Assembly (NCBI GenBank): GCA_947306845.1
Contig: CAMZHP010000235.1
Span: 1-5,562 of the forward strand
Origin: an uncultured Prevotellaceae bacterium
GTDB lineage: Bacteria; Bacteroidota; Bacteroidia; Bacteroidales; Bacteroidaceae
Direction of reading: 5' to 3'
DNA: 5,562 bases
The position numbers were made by a program, and so were the translations under genes. Shown in pieces: positions 1 to 5,537 of this stretch (position 1 is the stretch's first letter; every line of letters starts with the position of its first letter). A model generated the notes under the pieces. The model saw nothing but the letters and a program-made list of their open reading frames with translations, did no database searches and was not told the DNA's origin.

Positions 1-544
1 CCACCGTCACCTTCATGAGGAAACGGTCGAGCTGTGCCTCTGGCAGTTTGTAGGTGCCCTCCTGTTCCACAGGGTTCTGTGTGGCGACCACGGTGAACAG
101 GTCACCCATGGGATAGGTGGTGCCGTCGACCGTCGCCTGCCGCTCCTCCATCACCTCGAAGAGGGCGGCCTGTGTCTTGGCAGGGGCGCGGTTGATCTCA
201 TCCACCAGAACGATATCTGCAAAAACAGGGCCTTTATGAAACTCAAAAGCAGACTCTTTCATGTTGAACACAGATGTTCCCAGCACATCGCTGGGCATAA
301 GGTCGGGGGTGAACTGCAAACGGTTGAAACGGGCATCCACCAAGCGTGCCAGAAGGCGTGCCAGAAGGGTCTTGGCCACACCGGGCACACCCTCAAGCAA
401 CACATGGCCGTCGGCCAGCACCGAGGTGAGCAGCAGGTCGACTGTCTGGTCCTGACCTACCACCACAGAACCGATTTGCTGGCGTACCAACATCATTCTT
501 GAGCTGAACGCTTCCAAGTCGAGGCGTTTGTTGATTTCTTCCAT
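1..544 (-). CDS. MoxR-family AAA+ ATPase, N-terminal 181 residues (runs off the left edge)
   Basis: The reverse strand encodes the N-terminal part of a MoxR-type AAA+ ATPase; the family is usually about 320-335 residues, so a little over half is present. Visible motifs: a helical lead-in (residues 1-45), Walker A GVPGVAKT at 52-59, the family signature [16 protein letters not shown] at 78-93, Walker B IVLVDE at 111-116 followed by [18 protein letters not shown], and sensor 1 with ATQNP at 154-158 and the arginine-containing LPEAQLDRF at 167-175. The alanine in Walker A (VAK rather than a second glycine) is usual for this family. The ATG at 544 is firm because an in-frame TAA lies 9 bases upstream. 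Such ATPases act in the cytosol as chaperone-like remodelers, normally with DUF58/VWA partners; that function is family knowledge. It is the last visible gene of the leftward operon, 156 bp after the DUF4350 gene. A perfect 12-bp tandem duplication (344-367) encodes LLAR twice just after Walker A. Confidence 0.96.
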   Translation of the reverse strand, partial: MEEINKRLDLEAFSSRMMLVRQQIGSVVVGQDQTVDLLLTSVLADGHVLLEGVPGVAKTLLARLLARLVDARFNRLQFTPDLMPSDVLGTSVFNMKESAFEFHKGPVFADIVLVDEINRAPAKTQAALFEVMEERQATVDGTTYPMGDLFTVVATQNPVEQEGTYKLPEAQLDRFLMKVTV

Positions 545-603
545 ATAGTCTTATTTAGTGATGATTCTATTTTTATTCAAGTTTTGCTTTCTCTCATTTT
601 TTG
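545..603. other. leader directly upstream of the MoxR gene
   Basis: AT-rich stretch between the 8-bp array and the MoxR start. I find no Shine-Dalgarno sequence and no convincing TTG/TAnnTTTG promoter on the minus strand. The best candidate, with TAAATAAG as the -7 box, matches only part of the consensus and would leave almost no leader. MoxR is therefore most simply transcribed by read-through from the upstream operon genes. Confidence 0.5.
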
Positions 604-635
604 GGAGTTTAGGAGTTCAGGAGATTAGGAGTTCA
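604..635. repeat. four tandem 8-bp units, GGAGTTYA type, between DUF4350 and MoxR genes
   Basis: On the plus strand the units are GGAGTTTA (604-611), GGAGTTCA (612-619), GGAGATTA (620-627) and GGAGTTCA (628-635). On the transcribed minus strand each unit begins with a stop codon (TGA or TAA) followed by CTCC or a close variant. Because the period is 8, the four stops at 635, 627, 619 and 611 fall in all three reading frames. No hairpin can form from the array itself. Bacteroidales intergenic regions often carry short arrays of this style (recollection, not checked). Confidence 0.85.
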
Positions 636-700
636 GACAATAGAGCTGATTGCTCATCGTCAGTAAAAGCCCATGATCTGCAAGAGTAGTGTCTTTTCAT
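617..700 (-). CDS. possible 27-residue small ORF coupled to the DUF4350 gene stop
   Basis: Reading leftward, the TAA stop of the DUF4350 gene (703-701) is followed with no gap by an ATG at 700. This opens a 27-codon frame, MKRHYSCRSWAFTDDEQSAL followed by LSELLIS, which ends at a TGA at 619-617. That stop is the first triplet of one of the 8-bp repeat units, so the last six residues are encoded by the repeat. The TAAATG junction would allow translational coupling. The peptide is soluble-looking, has one cysteine and matches no family I know. A frame this short can arise by chance, and it may simply be intergenic DNA. The case for it rests only on the stop-start junction and on a 156-bp gap inside an otherwise tightly packed operon. 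Confidence 0.2.
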   Translation of the reverse strand: MKRHYSCRSWAFTDDEQSALLSELLIS

Positions 701-2125
701 TTATAGTTTCTTTATGATCTCGTTCATCCGGTCGATACATTCCTGCAACTGCCGATCGGACAAATATTCACGTTCGGCAGTGAGCCGGCGCACCATGCCG
801 AGTGTCTCGGCAATGCGCGCTTCCTCCATGCCTGTCTTCTGGGCAAGCCGAGCCTGATGTGAGGCATCTGCGGAAGTGTCGTCGATATCAAGCAACATAG
901 TGCGGCGCAGTTCCTCACGGAAATAGGTGTATTTCTTGCGCAGCAGGTCGGCATTGTCATGACGGCGGTAGTAAATGGTGCCCAACAACTGCACGAAACT
1001 CAGGTTGCGGTTCTGAGGCGTGTCAATCACGGGGATGCGACGCTGCCGGCGGCGTGCCGTGAACAGCATGAAGAGCACGATGGCGGCGAGCAGCGTATAG
1101 ATGGCCCACCTGAGCGGCGGACGGTCAAGCATGTAGTAGAGCGGTGAGGAAGAGATGCCCGACGGGTCGTTGCTATGGCTGAAATGCTGGTTGACCAAGA
1201 CATGGGAGAACCTCACCACGGGGCGGTCGGCTATCTGAGACAACTGCCATCCCACGAACTTGGAGATATGGGTGTCGAGCACCCCATAGTTGGTGAACAG
1301 CAGAGGACTTGTCAGCAAAAACACCTTTCCCTTGCCCACATTGACGGTCAAGGACACATATTCATTGCTCACATCATTATGTATGTATACTTCCAAAGAT
1401 TCCCTTGCCGAACGGATGGCATCCTCAAAATCTTCTTTGCTGCGATAATCCAACACCAAGGAACTGTCTGTCTCATAAGGATCGGGCACCGTCACGGTGT
1501 CACCGTTATAGGTAAAACTGACAGCTCCCATCTCTTTGGCCTTGCGCTTCACCAGCGCCGGCTTGCTGAGCACCGGTCCGATCGAACTGGTATACGTTGC
1601 CTTTGATTTGGTGCCGAAGAAGGAGGTGAGCAGGGGACGGGGCACAGGAATCCTGTCGCCATTGGTGCAATACAGCGTGTCGGGAGCCTGATGTCCTTTC
1701 AACACCTCTCTCAAGTCATCTTTCTTGAAAAAATCCTTGGTTCTGCGGTCGCCTCCCCAAGCATAATCGCCAACCCCATAACATTCGTTGCAAACCAGCA
1801 TCAGATTGTTGCCCCGCCGGATGAAACTATCTATCCGTATGGCAGCATACTCATCCCATGATACCTCCCCGCATACCAGCAACAGTGAGCGTCTCTCCTT
1901 TGAACTCAGCAGGTCGTCGAGGCTGCCCTGATAAAAGGAATAGCCATTGGGCAGGGTGGCCTCTGCCATCTTGTCGAACAACTCGCAGCCAAAAGGCTCG
2001 TCATCTTCATGGAGGAACAAGGTGTCTGGATTCCAGATAAAATTCCGCTCTCCATGAGGGAAGATGAGCCAGAGCAGCGCCAAAAGCGCAACGGCAAACA
2101 AACCCATCATCACCTTGCGCTTCAT
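701..2125 (-). CDS. DUF4350-domain membrane protein, 474 aa
   Basis: The product is a two-span inner-membrane protein. Residues 6-22 form an N-terminal signal anchor, about 30-337 an extracytoplasmic domain, 338-357 a second membrane span followed by a positive patch (ARRRQRR, 357-363), and the last 110 residues a charged, helical cytoplasmic tail. The extracytoplasmic part has the alternating strand/helix look of DUF4350, for example LLLVCGEVSWDEY at 81-93, then a second hydrophobic strand NLMLVCNE at 107-114, and a late strand GKVFLLTSPLLFTNYGVL at 266-283. I recall DUF4350 as related to the class I glutamine-amidotransferase-like/GldG-type fold, without an obvious catalytic triad here. The segment PQNRNLSFVQLLGTIYYRRH (370-389) is typical of the tail in Bacteroidetes homologs. 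The start overlaps the DUF4129 stop by 4 bp (ATGA), implying translational coupling. Exact function is unknown; partnership with MoxR is inferred from gene order. Confidence 0.88.
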   Translation of the reverse strand: MKRKVMMGLFAVALLALLWLIFPHGERNFIWNPDTLFLHEDDEPFGCELFDKMAEATLPNGYSFYQGSLDDLLSSKERRSLLLVCGEVSWDEYAAIRIDSFIRRGNNLMLVCNECYGVGDYAWGGDRRTKDFFKKDDLREVLKGHQAPDTLYCTNGDRIPVPRPLLTSFFGTKSKATYTSSIGPVLSKPALVKRKAKEMGAVSFTYNGDTVTVPDPYETDSSLVLDYRSKEDFEDAIRSARESLEVYIHNDVSNEYVSLTVNVGKGKVFLLTSPLLFTNYGVLDTHISKFVGWQLSQIADRPVVRFSHVLVNQHFSHSNDPSGISSSPLYYMLDRPPLRWAIYTLLAAIVLFMLFTARRRQRRIPVIDTPQNRNLSFVQLLGTIYYRRHDNADLLRKKYTYFREELRRTMLLDIDDTSADASHQARLAQKTGMEEARIAETLGMVRRLTAEREYLSDRQLQECIDRMNEIIKKL

Positions 2126-2739
2126 GCCTCACCTCCTTTCTCCACCTCAGCCTGCAGGGCACGCATCTCCTCGCAGAGAGCCTCAGAGGCGCCAAACCGA
2201 CCGTAGCGCACACGCAGGAAATGCCTCGTCATCGTGGCAAAAGCGGGCTGACGCAGTTCGGCGGCATACTCCGTAGGGGTTTTGTAGATGCGCCAAACGA
2301 TGCGCCCCTCCTCATCGAGCGTGCGCAAGGTGCGGAGATAGATGAGCCTCACCATCGTGGAGTAATCTCCGGCGTGCATGGCACTTTTCATCTCCTTCTC
2401 ATAGTCGATGTCGTAGATATCTTCGCCATCGGCAGACTCCACCCTGCCAGTGTGGCCGAAACCATCACCGAAGAATCCGTTGCTGATGAGCCACCATGCC
2501 AGCAATGCCAACAGAATAACCCCGATAACGGCATAGACAATCCATGGAACGGATGCGAAGAAATGGGCCAAAGCATCAAAAAAGCCGATGTTCTCTGTCT
2601 CAGGAGGCACCTGTATCCGCATGATGTCGTCCGGTTCTACAAGAGAGTCGCCGACAAGTGACCGCTTGTAGTCGTGACCCGCAAACAGGCGTGCCGCCAA
2701 GGAGTCATCTTGCATGATATGGTTGAGTGCTGCTGCCAT
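2122..2739 (-). CDS. DUF4129-domain single-span membrane protein, 205 aa
   Basis: One clear membrane span lies at about residues 66-87, with an N-terminal segment of about 65 residues before it. The C-terminal domain is DUF4129-like: MVRLIYLRTLRTLDEEGRI (129-147), then a KTPTEYAAELRQ motif (153-164), then an F..MTRHFLRVRYG element (167-180) ending in a helix. DUF4129 is also found at the C-terminus of TgpA-type transglutaminases, where it is cytoplasmic; no transglutaminase domain is present here. The ATG at 2739 is preceded by an in-frame TGA within about 20 bases, so it cannot extend upstream. Residue 9 is another possible Met start. I see no obvious signal peptide, although I recall Bacteroidetes homologs having one. 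The gene starts 11 bp after the preceding stop and overlaps the DUF4350 start by 4 bp, so it is firmly within the operon. Its role is unknown. Confidence 0.87.
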   Translation of the reverse strand: MAAALNHIMQDDSLAARLFAGHDYKRSLVGDSLVEPDDIMRIQVPPETENIGFFDALAHFFASVPWIVYAVIGVILLALLAWWLISNGFFGDGFGHTGRVESADGEDIYDIDYEKEMKSAMHAGDYSTMVRLIYLRTLRTLDEEGRIVWRIYKTPTEYAAELRQPAFATMTRHFLRVRYGRFGASEALCEEMRALQAEVEKGGEA

Positions 2740-2750
2740 GGCTACATCGG

Positions 2751-3626
2751 TTACAGGTCTTCAAAATGTTCTATCTCACTCTCCAGCGACGCATCATCGA
2801 TCCGTTCCGACACCGTACCGTATTCGTAGGCACATGACATGAGCATCATCGACACCATCAAGTACAGTCCCAGATAAACCAACGAGGTGAACCCGTAGGC
2901 TACAAGCAGAGTAAGGCCGTTGTTGCTTGACAAGCCGTAGGCCAACGAACTGAACCACCCGCTCATCACCAATGAGGGCAGCGCAATGACAAGGGTCATG
3001 AGAAAACCGAACAGCAGGGTAAGCCCGATGGTGAAGAACAACTGAAACCACGCTTGGAAACCCAGTCTCAGTGACTTGGCAAAAGCAGAGAAGACTCCCA
3101 ACCTCTCAATGATGACTACGGAGGGCAACAGCGCCAACGGCACGAGCACAATCAAAAGCAGGAGCGAGGGCCATATATTGCTGGAACCCAACACGAAATA
3201 AGATGCACCAGCAAGCAGGATGGCAAGCCACCAAGATACCTTTGCCTTTCGCAGATAATAAGGCAGCATCTGCCGCTGCGTGAAGGCATCGAGGGCAGAG
3301 CCATGCTCATCATAAGCCTCCAGCAGCGAATAGACAAGCACAAATGTCATCCATGTGCCGACGACCACCATCACCTTGAAGAACAAGTCAAAACCCGGTC
3401 CCCAGACAAACAGCCATTCTATGATGGTGGCACCTGAGGGCCGATCATCAGAGGAAAGAGACAGCACTGAAAAGCCCAGCACCATGCAGACAGGCATGAG
3501 CAAGGTGAAAGCCGACCGGAACCAAATACGCCGGTTGGCACGCATGAAGTCGAAGACAGCCTCGATGCACTGTGCCCTCGAGCGGTCCTCATAAAGCAGT
3601 ATCTTATTTTCCTGCGGTCGTTTCAC
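2751..3626 (-). CDS. polytopic membrane protein of unknown function, 291 aa, probable GTG start
   Basis: I do not recognise a named family. The sequence has an amphipathic N-terminal stretch (residues 15-35) and about six hydrophobic spans, near 36-58, 81-103, 132-149, 152-172, 195-221 and 239-266, then an acidic cytoplasm-like tail (SLESEIEHFEDL, 280-291). The open frame continues upstream to an ATG at 3947, but those 107 residues are serine-rich shadow translation of the SpoIIM-family gene in another frame. The best start is GTG at 3626, giving VKRPQENKILLYEDRSRAQC and a 23-bp overlap with the upstream gene. The next in-frame ATG (3545) would remove most of the N-terminal helix. It sits between the SpoIIM and DUF4129 genes, 11 bp from the latter, which suggests it is a membrane subunit of the same system. 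The reading frame is certain; the start is moderately so. Confidence 0.8.
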   Translation of the reverse strand: MKRPQENKILLYEDRSRAQCIEAVFDFMRANRRIWFRSAFTLLMPVCMVLGFSVLSLSSDDRPSGATIIEWLFVWGPGFDLFFKVMVVVGTWMTFVLVYSLLEAYDEHGSALDAFTQRQMLPYYLRKAKVSWWLAILLAGASYFVLGSSNIWPSLLLLIVLVPLALLPSVVIIERLGVFSAFAKSLRLGFQAWFQLFFTIGLTLLFGFLMTLVIALPSLVMSGWFSSLAYGLSSNNGLTLLVAYGFTSLVYLGLYLMVSMMLMSCAYEYGTVSERIDDASLESEIEHFEDL

Positions 3627-4569
3627 GGTGGCGTTTGATGGGCAAAAGTATGTAATAGAATATGATAAACAGTGCAGAGGCGCAGATGACCAGCAGACGC
3701 AGGCCATCGCCGATGTTGGTATAGCGGGTGAAGAACCCTTCGATAAACGCCGCCACGATGAAGATGGGGGTTGTGGAGATGAGCACACGGACACTGCGCT
3801 GGGCAGCGCGGAGGAACGACTGCACACGGCCGTATGTGCCGGGGAAGAGCCAGCCGTTGCCCAGCATGATGCCTGCACCGCCCGCAATGACGATGGCTGA
3901 TAGTTCGAGCGTGCCATGGAGCATGATGGCAAGTATCGACTCAACAAACAAGCCGCGCACGATGAAGAAGGTGATGAATGCCCCCACCATGATGCCGTTG
4001 TTCATCAGGTAATAGCCGGTGCCAAAACTGGTGAATACTCCCATCACGTAAGTGATGAACGACACCATGATATTGTTGAACGTAATGCCTAAGAAAGAAG
4101 ACACCTGACCTCCATTTGCATAGACGGCCATGGGATGGCCCTCGTCGATGTTTCTCAGGGTCATGTCCACATAATTGTCTCCCAAAATGGCACGGGGGAA
4201 GTCTGGATCGCCAAAAGTGGACAGCATGCCGATGATGGAGAATACCACGAAGATCGCCAGTGAGATGAGCAGGCAGTAGCGCGCATCATAGACACTCAGG
4301 GGAATGTCGTGTGTCCAAAACCTGACAATCCTCGACCAAGGGGTATGCTTGTGGCGGTAGAGGTCGCGGTGCAGCGAGAGAGCAAGGTCATTGAGATAGG
4401 CGGTCACCGGCGATGCAGGATACTGCGTCTGTGCGAAGGCAAGGTCGGAGGTGAGCTCATTGTAGGCCTGGACAAGTTCATCGGGCGTGGTAAACACCGA
4501 ATCGCCCGCCATCCTCTCCATGCCCTGCCACTTCTCCAAGTTCTGACGGATAAAGACTGCCTCCTGCAT
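3604..4569 (-). CDS. SpoIIM/DUF95-family integral membrane protein, 321 aa
   Basis: First gene of the leftward operon. Residues 1-93 are a soluble helical region (QEAVFIRQNLEKWQGMERM, then repeated helix breaks), followed by spans near 97-116, 163-185, 190-210, 213-240, 264-280 and 290-309. The DUF95 hallmarks are present: NNIMVSFITYVMGVFTSFGT (165-184), an NNGIMVGAF turn (190-198), HGTLELSAIVIAGGAGIMLG (218-237), and EGFFTRY (277-283). The family is named after the Bacillus sporulation protein SpoIIM, but members occur widely in non-sporulating bacteria, and nothing here suggests sporulation. I chose the ATG at 4569 rather than an upstream ATG at 4650 because the extra 27 residues would be read through the promoter. 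With the promoter call at 4598-4629 the leader is about 20-25 nt, A-rich and without Shine-Dalgarno, normal for Bacteroidetes. SpoIIM and RDD genes are commonly neighbours, as here. Confidence 0.92.
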   Translation of the reverse strand: MQEAVFIRQNLEKWQGMERMAGDSVFTTPDELVQAYNELTSDLAFAQTQYPASPVTAYLNDLALSLHRDLYRHKHTPWSRIVRFWTHDIPLSVYDARYCLLISLAIFVVFSIIGMLSTFGDPDFPRAILGDNYVDMTLRNIDEGHPMAVYANGGQVSSFLGITFNNIMVSFITYVMGVFTSFGTGYYLMNNGIMVGAFITFFIVRGLFVESILAIMLHGTLELSAIVIAGGAGIMLGNGWLFPGTYGRVQSFLRAAQRSVRVLISTTPIFIVAAFIEGFFTRYTNIGDGLRLLVICASALFIIFYYILLPIKRHRETTAGK

Positions 4570-4594
4570 GATTATCTTTTTTTGTGCTATTGAC

Positions 4595-4625
4595 TTGCAA
4601 AAGTAAAAAACTATCCTTAATTTTG
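4595..4625 (+). promoter_or_regulatory. Bacteroidetes-type promoter for the RDD gene
   Basis: On the plus strand TTG (4595-4597), 20 bp, then TAATTTTG (4618-4625) fits the TTG/TAnnTTTG consensus exactly. The start point would be near 4630, giving a leader of about 40-45 nt before the ATG at 4674. It shares nearly all of its length with the leftward promoter, so polymerase probably cannot occupy both at once. Confidence 0.75.
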
Positions 4626-4628
4626 CAA
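4595..4628. repeat. inverted repeat TTGCAAAAgTA / TAaTTTTGCAA spanning both promoters
   Basis: The arms are 4595-4605 and 4618-4628, with a 12-bp spacer. Ten of 11 positions are complementary, the single mismatch being the G at 4603. Each arm contains the -33 box of one promoter and the -7 box of the other, so the symmetry follows from the promoter layout. It could also serve as a binding site for a dimeric regulator. Confidence 0.7.
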
Positions 4629-4629
4629 A
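4598..4629 (-). promoter_or_regulatory. Bacteroidetes-type promoter for the leftward SpoIIM-DUF4129-DUF4350 operon
   Basis: On the minus strand, TTTG (4629-4626) serves as the -33 element. It is followed by 20 bp and then TACTTTTG (4605-4598), a perfect match to the -7 consensus TAnnTTTG. Transcription would start a few bases downstream, leaving a leader of roughly 20-25 nt before the ATG at 4569. Its two boxes abut the boxes of the divergent RDD promoter. Confidence 0.75.
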
Positions 4630-4673
4630 CATCAACAGAGGAAAAATCACAACATCAATTCAAGAAGACCCAC

Positions 4674-5390
4674 ATGGCAAAAACCAACATCATCACCGGA
4701 CAATATGTACGCATTGAGCAGACGGCGGCTTCTGTCGTGCTGCGGTTCTTTGCATGGGTTATCGATGCCATCTTCCTCACCATCGCCTCCACCTTTTTTG
4801 TTGGATTGACAGCAGGCATCGCATCCTCTTTCGATACCTTCGGCGAAGTGCTCATATACCTCTCAGTGCTCATCGTCCTGAGTTACCCCTTGCTCATGGA
4901 GATATTCATCGACGGGCAGACCATCGGCAAGAGCCTCATGGGCATACAGGTGATATGCCTCGACGGGTCGAAACCCTCAAAAATGGCTCTTTTCCTCAGG
5001 TGGATCCTATATTTGGTTGACTTCGGTTGTATGTTCGTCGGACTCATCTTCATCGTCTTCTCGAAAAACAGCCAGCGGCTGGGCGACCTCGCTGCGGGCA
5101 CGACCGTCGTCAAACTATCAAAAAACCAGAAACCTTTTATCCTGAGATCCTTCATTTTCGCCGACCAGGACTATGCCCCCTCCTACCCCGAAGCCACCCA
5201 CCTCTCCGTGCGGCAGATTGAGGCCATCGAGCACCTCCTCTACTCCGACAACACCCAGCGACGCGGACCGCTCATGAACCAACTCGCACAGAAAGTGGAG
5301 AACGTGCTGGGCATACGGGCCAAGGAAACCGATGCGGAGAAATTCCTCAACAAGGTGTATAATGACTTCCAATACTATTCTACGATATAA
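4674..5390 (+). CDS. RDD-family membrane protein with C-terminal soluble tail, 238 aa
   Basis: The RDD domain covers about residues 10-148. The first span carries the Arg/Asp pair (LRFFAWVIDAIFL, R24 and D31), a second span lies at 58-80, then FIDGQTIGKSLMGIQVI (78-93), a third span with R109 and D116 (RWILYLVDF), and the closing motif RLGDLAAGTTVVKL (135-148). These are family hallmarks. After it comes a tail of about 90 residues with no membrane span, containing HLSVRQIEAIEHLLY (176-190) and predicted helices up to the end. RDD proteins have been linked to ion transport in some bacteria, but for MoxR/SpoIIM-linked members the role is unknown. The ATG at 4674 is preferred over one at 4584, whose 30 extra residues would cross the promoter and are not RDD-like. 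The gene is divergent from the operon and has its own promoter and terminator-like hairpin. Confidence 0.92.
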   Translation: MAKTNIITGQYVRIEQTAASVVLRFFAWVIDAIFLTIASTFFVGLTAGIASSFDTFGEVLIYLSVLIVLSYPLLMEIFIDGQTIGKSLMGIQVICLDGSKPSKMALFLRWILYLVDFGCMFVGLIFIVFSKNSQRLGDLAAGTTVVKLSKNQKPFILRSFIFADQDYAPSYPEATHLSVRQIEAIEHLLYSDNTQRRGPLMNQLAQKVENVLGIRAKETDAEKFLNKVYNDFQYYSTI

Positions 5391-5395
5391 CCTCT

Positions 5396-5414
5396 AACGC
5401 AGAATTGCGTTTTT
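5396..5414 (+). terminator. hairpin plus short T-tract after the RDD gene
   Basis: AACGCA (5396-5401) pairs with TGCGTT (5406-5411) around a GAAT loop and is followed by more T residues, 5 bases after the RDD stop. The stem is short and only half G+C, so termination may be partial. A competing stem, GAATTG (5402-5407) with CAATTC (5415-5420), is also possible. Confidence 0.5.
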
Positions 5415-5430
5415 CAATTCTTTACTATCC

Positions 5431-5511
5431 ATAGATTTTCTAGATTCTCTAGATAATCTAGATCCTCTAGATATTCTAGATCCTCTAGATTTGCTAGATT
5501 CACTAGAGGCA
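5431..5511. repeat. nine tandem 9-bp units, CTAGAT plus three variable bases
   Basis: Starting at 5440, seven consecutive units read CTAGAT followed by TCT, AAT, CCT, ATT, CCT, TTG and TCA. A degenerate unit precedes them (ATAGATTTT, 5431-5439) and another ends the run (CTAGAGGCA, 5503-5511). The six-base core is invariant in the seven central units, while the last three bases vary with a T bias. CTAG, usually a scarce tetranucleotide in bacteria, occurs eight times in 72 bp, several times as the palindrome TCTAGA. The array lies in noncoding DNA between two terminator-like hairpins. I see no reading frame that uses it. Confidence 0.92.
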
Positions 5512-5512
5512 C

Positions 5513-5537
5513 AAAAAAAGGAGTACCGCCGTACTCC
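5513..5537 (-). terminator. strong intrinsic terminator oriented leftward
   Basis: A perfect 7-bp stem GGAGTAC/GTACTCC (5520-5526 with 5531-5537) and CGCC loop are flanked on the left by seven A residues (5513-5519). Read on the minus strand this is a G+C-rich hairpin followed by seven T residues, so it would end a leftward gene lying beyond the right edge. On the plus strand only AACCTTTG follows, a poor T-tract. It could instead be part of the 5' leader of a rightward gene outside the window. Confidence 0.65.

Noticed and set aside
472..493. MoxR Walker A alanine and general motif departures as evidence of a dead ATPase
   Set aside because: GVPGVAKT is a common MoxR form; Walker A lysine and threonine, Walker B DE and sensor 1 N are all intact in the visible part.
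236..502. Plus-strand open frames of 64-88 codons over the MoxR gene
   Set aside because: They are antisense shadows of an unmistakable MoxR coding sequence; compositions are His/Gln/Arg-rich with no domain.
545..700. Separate promoter for MoxR
   Set aside because: TACTCTTG (688-681) and TAAATAAG near 555 are imperfect -7 boxes. The first lacks a TTG at the right distance and the second would leave no leader.
1175..1606. 143-codon plus-strand frame inside the DUF4350 gene
   Set aside because: Antisense shadow; no recognisable motif or promoter, while the minus frame has clear membrane spans and family segments.
2221..2661. 146-codon plus-strand frame inside the DUF4129 gene
   Set aside because: Antisense shadow of a well-supported gene that carries the DUF4129 motifs and operon overlaps.
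4570..4650. Upstream extension of the SpoIIM-family protein to an ATG at 4650
   Set aside because: The added 27 residues would be translated from the promoter boxes at 4598-4629, upstream of the likely transcript start.
4584..4673. Upstream extension of the RDD protein to an ATG at 4584
   Set aside because: The extra 30 residues lie across the promoter and do not resemble an RDD N-terminus; MAKTNIITGQ at 4674 fits well.
5431..5511. CTAGAT array as a CRISPR array
   Set aside because: A 9-bp period with 3-bp variable parts leaves no room for spacers, and no cas genes are present.
5431..5511. CTAGAT array as a coding repeat (Leu-Asp-X)
   Set aside because: No start codon or longer frame enters it, it lies after the RDD stop, and TAG occurs in every unit in another frame on both strands.
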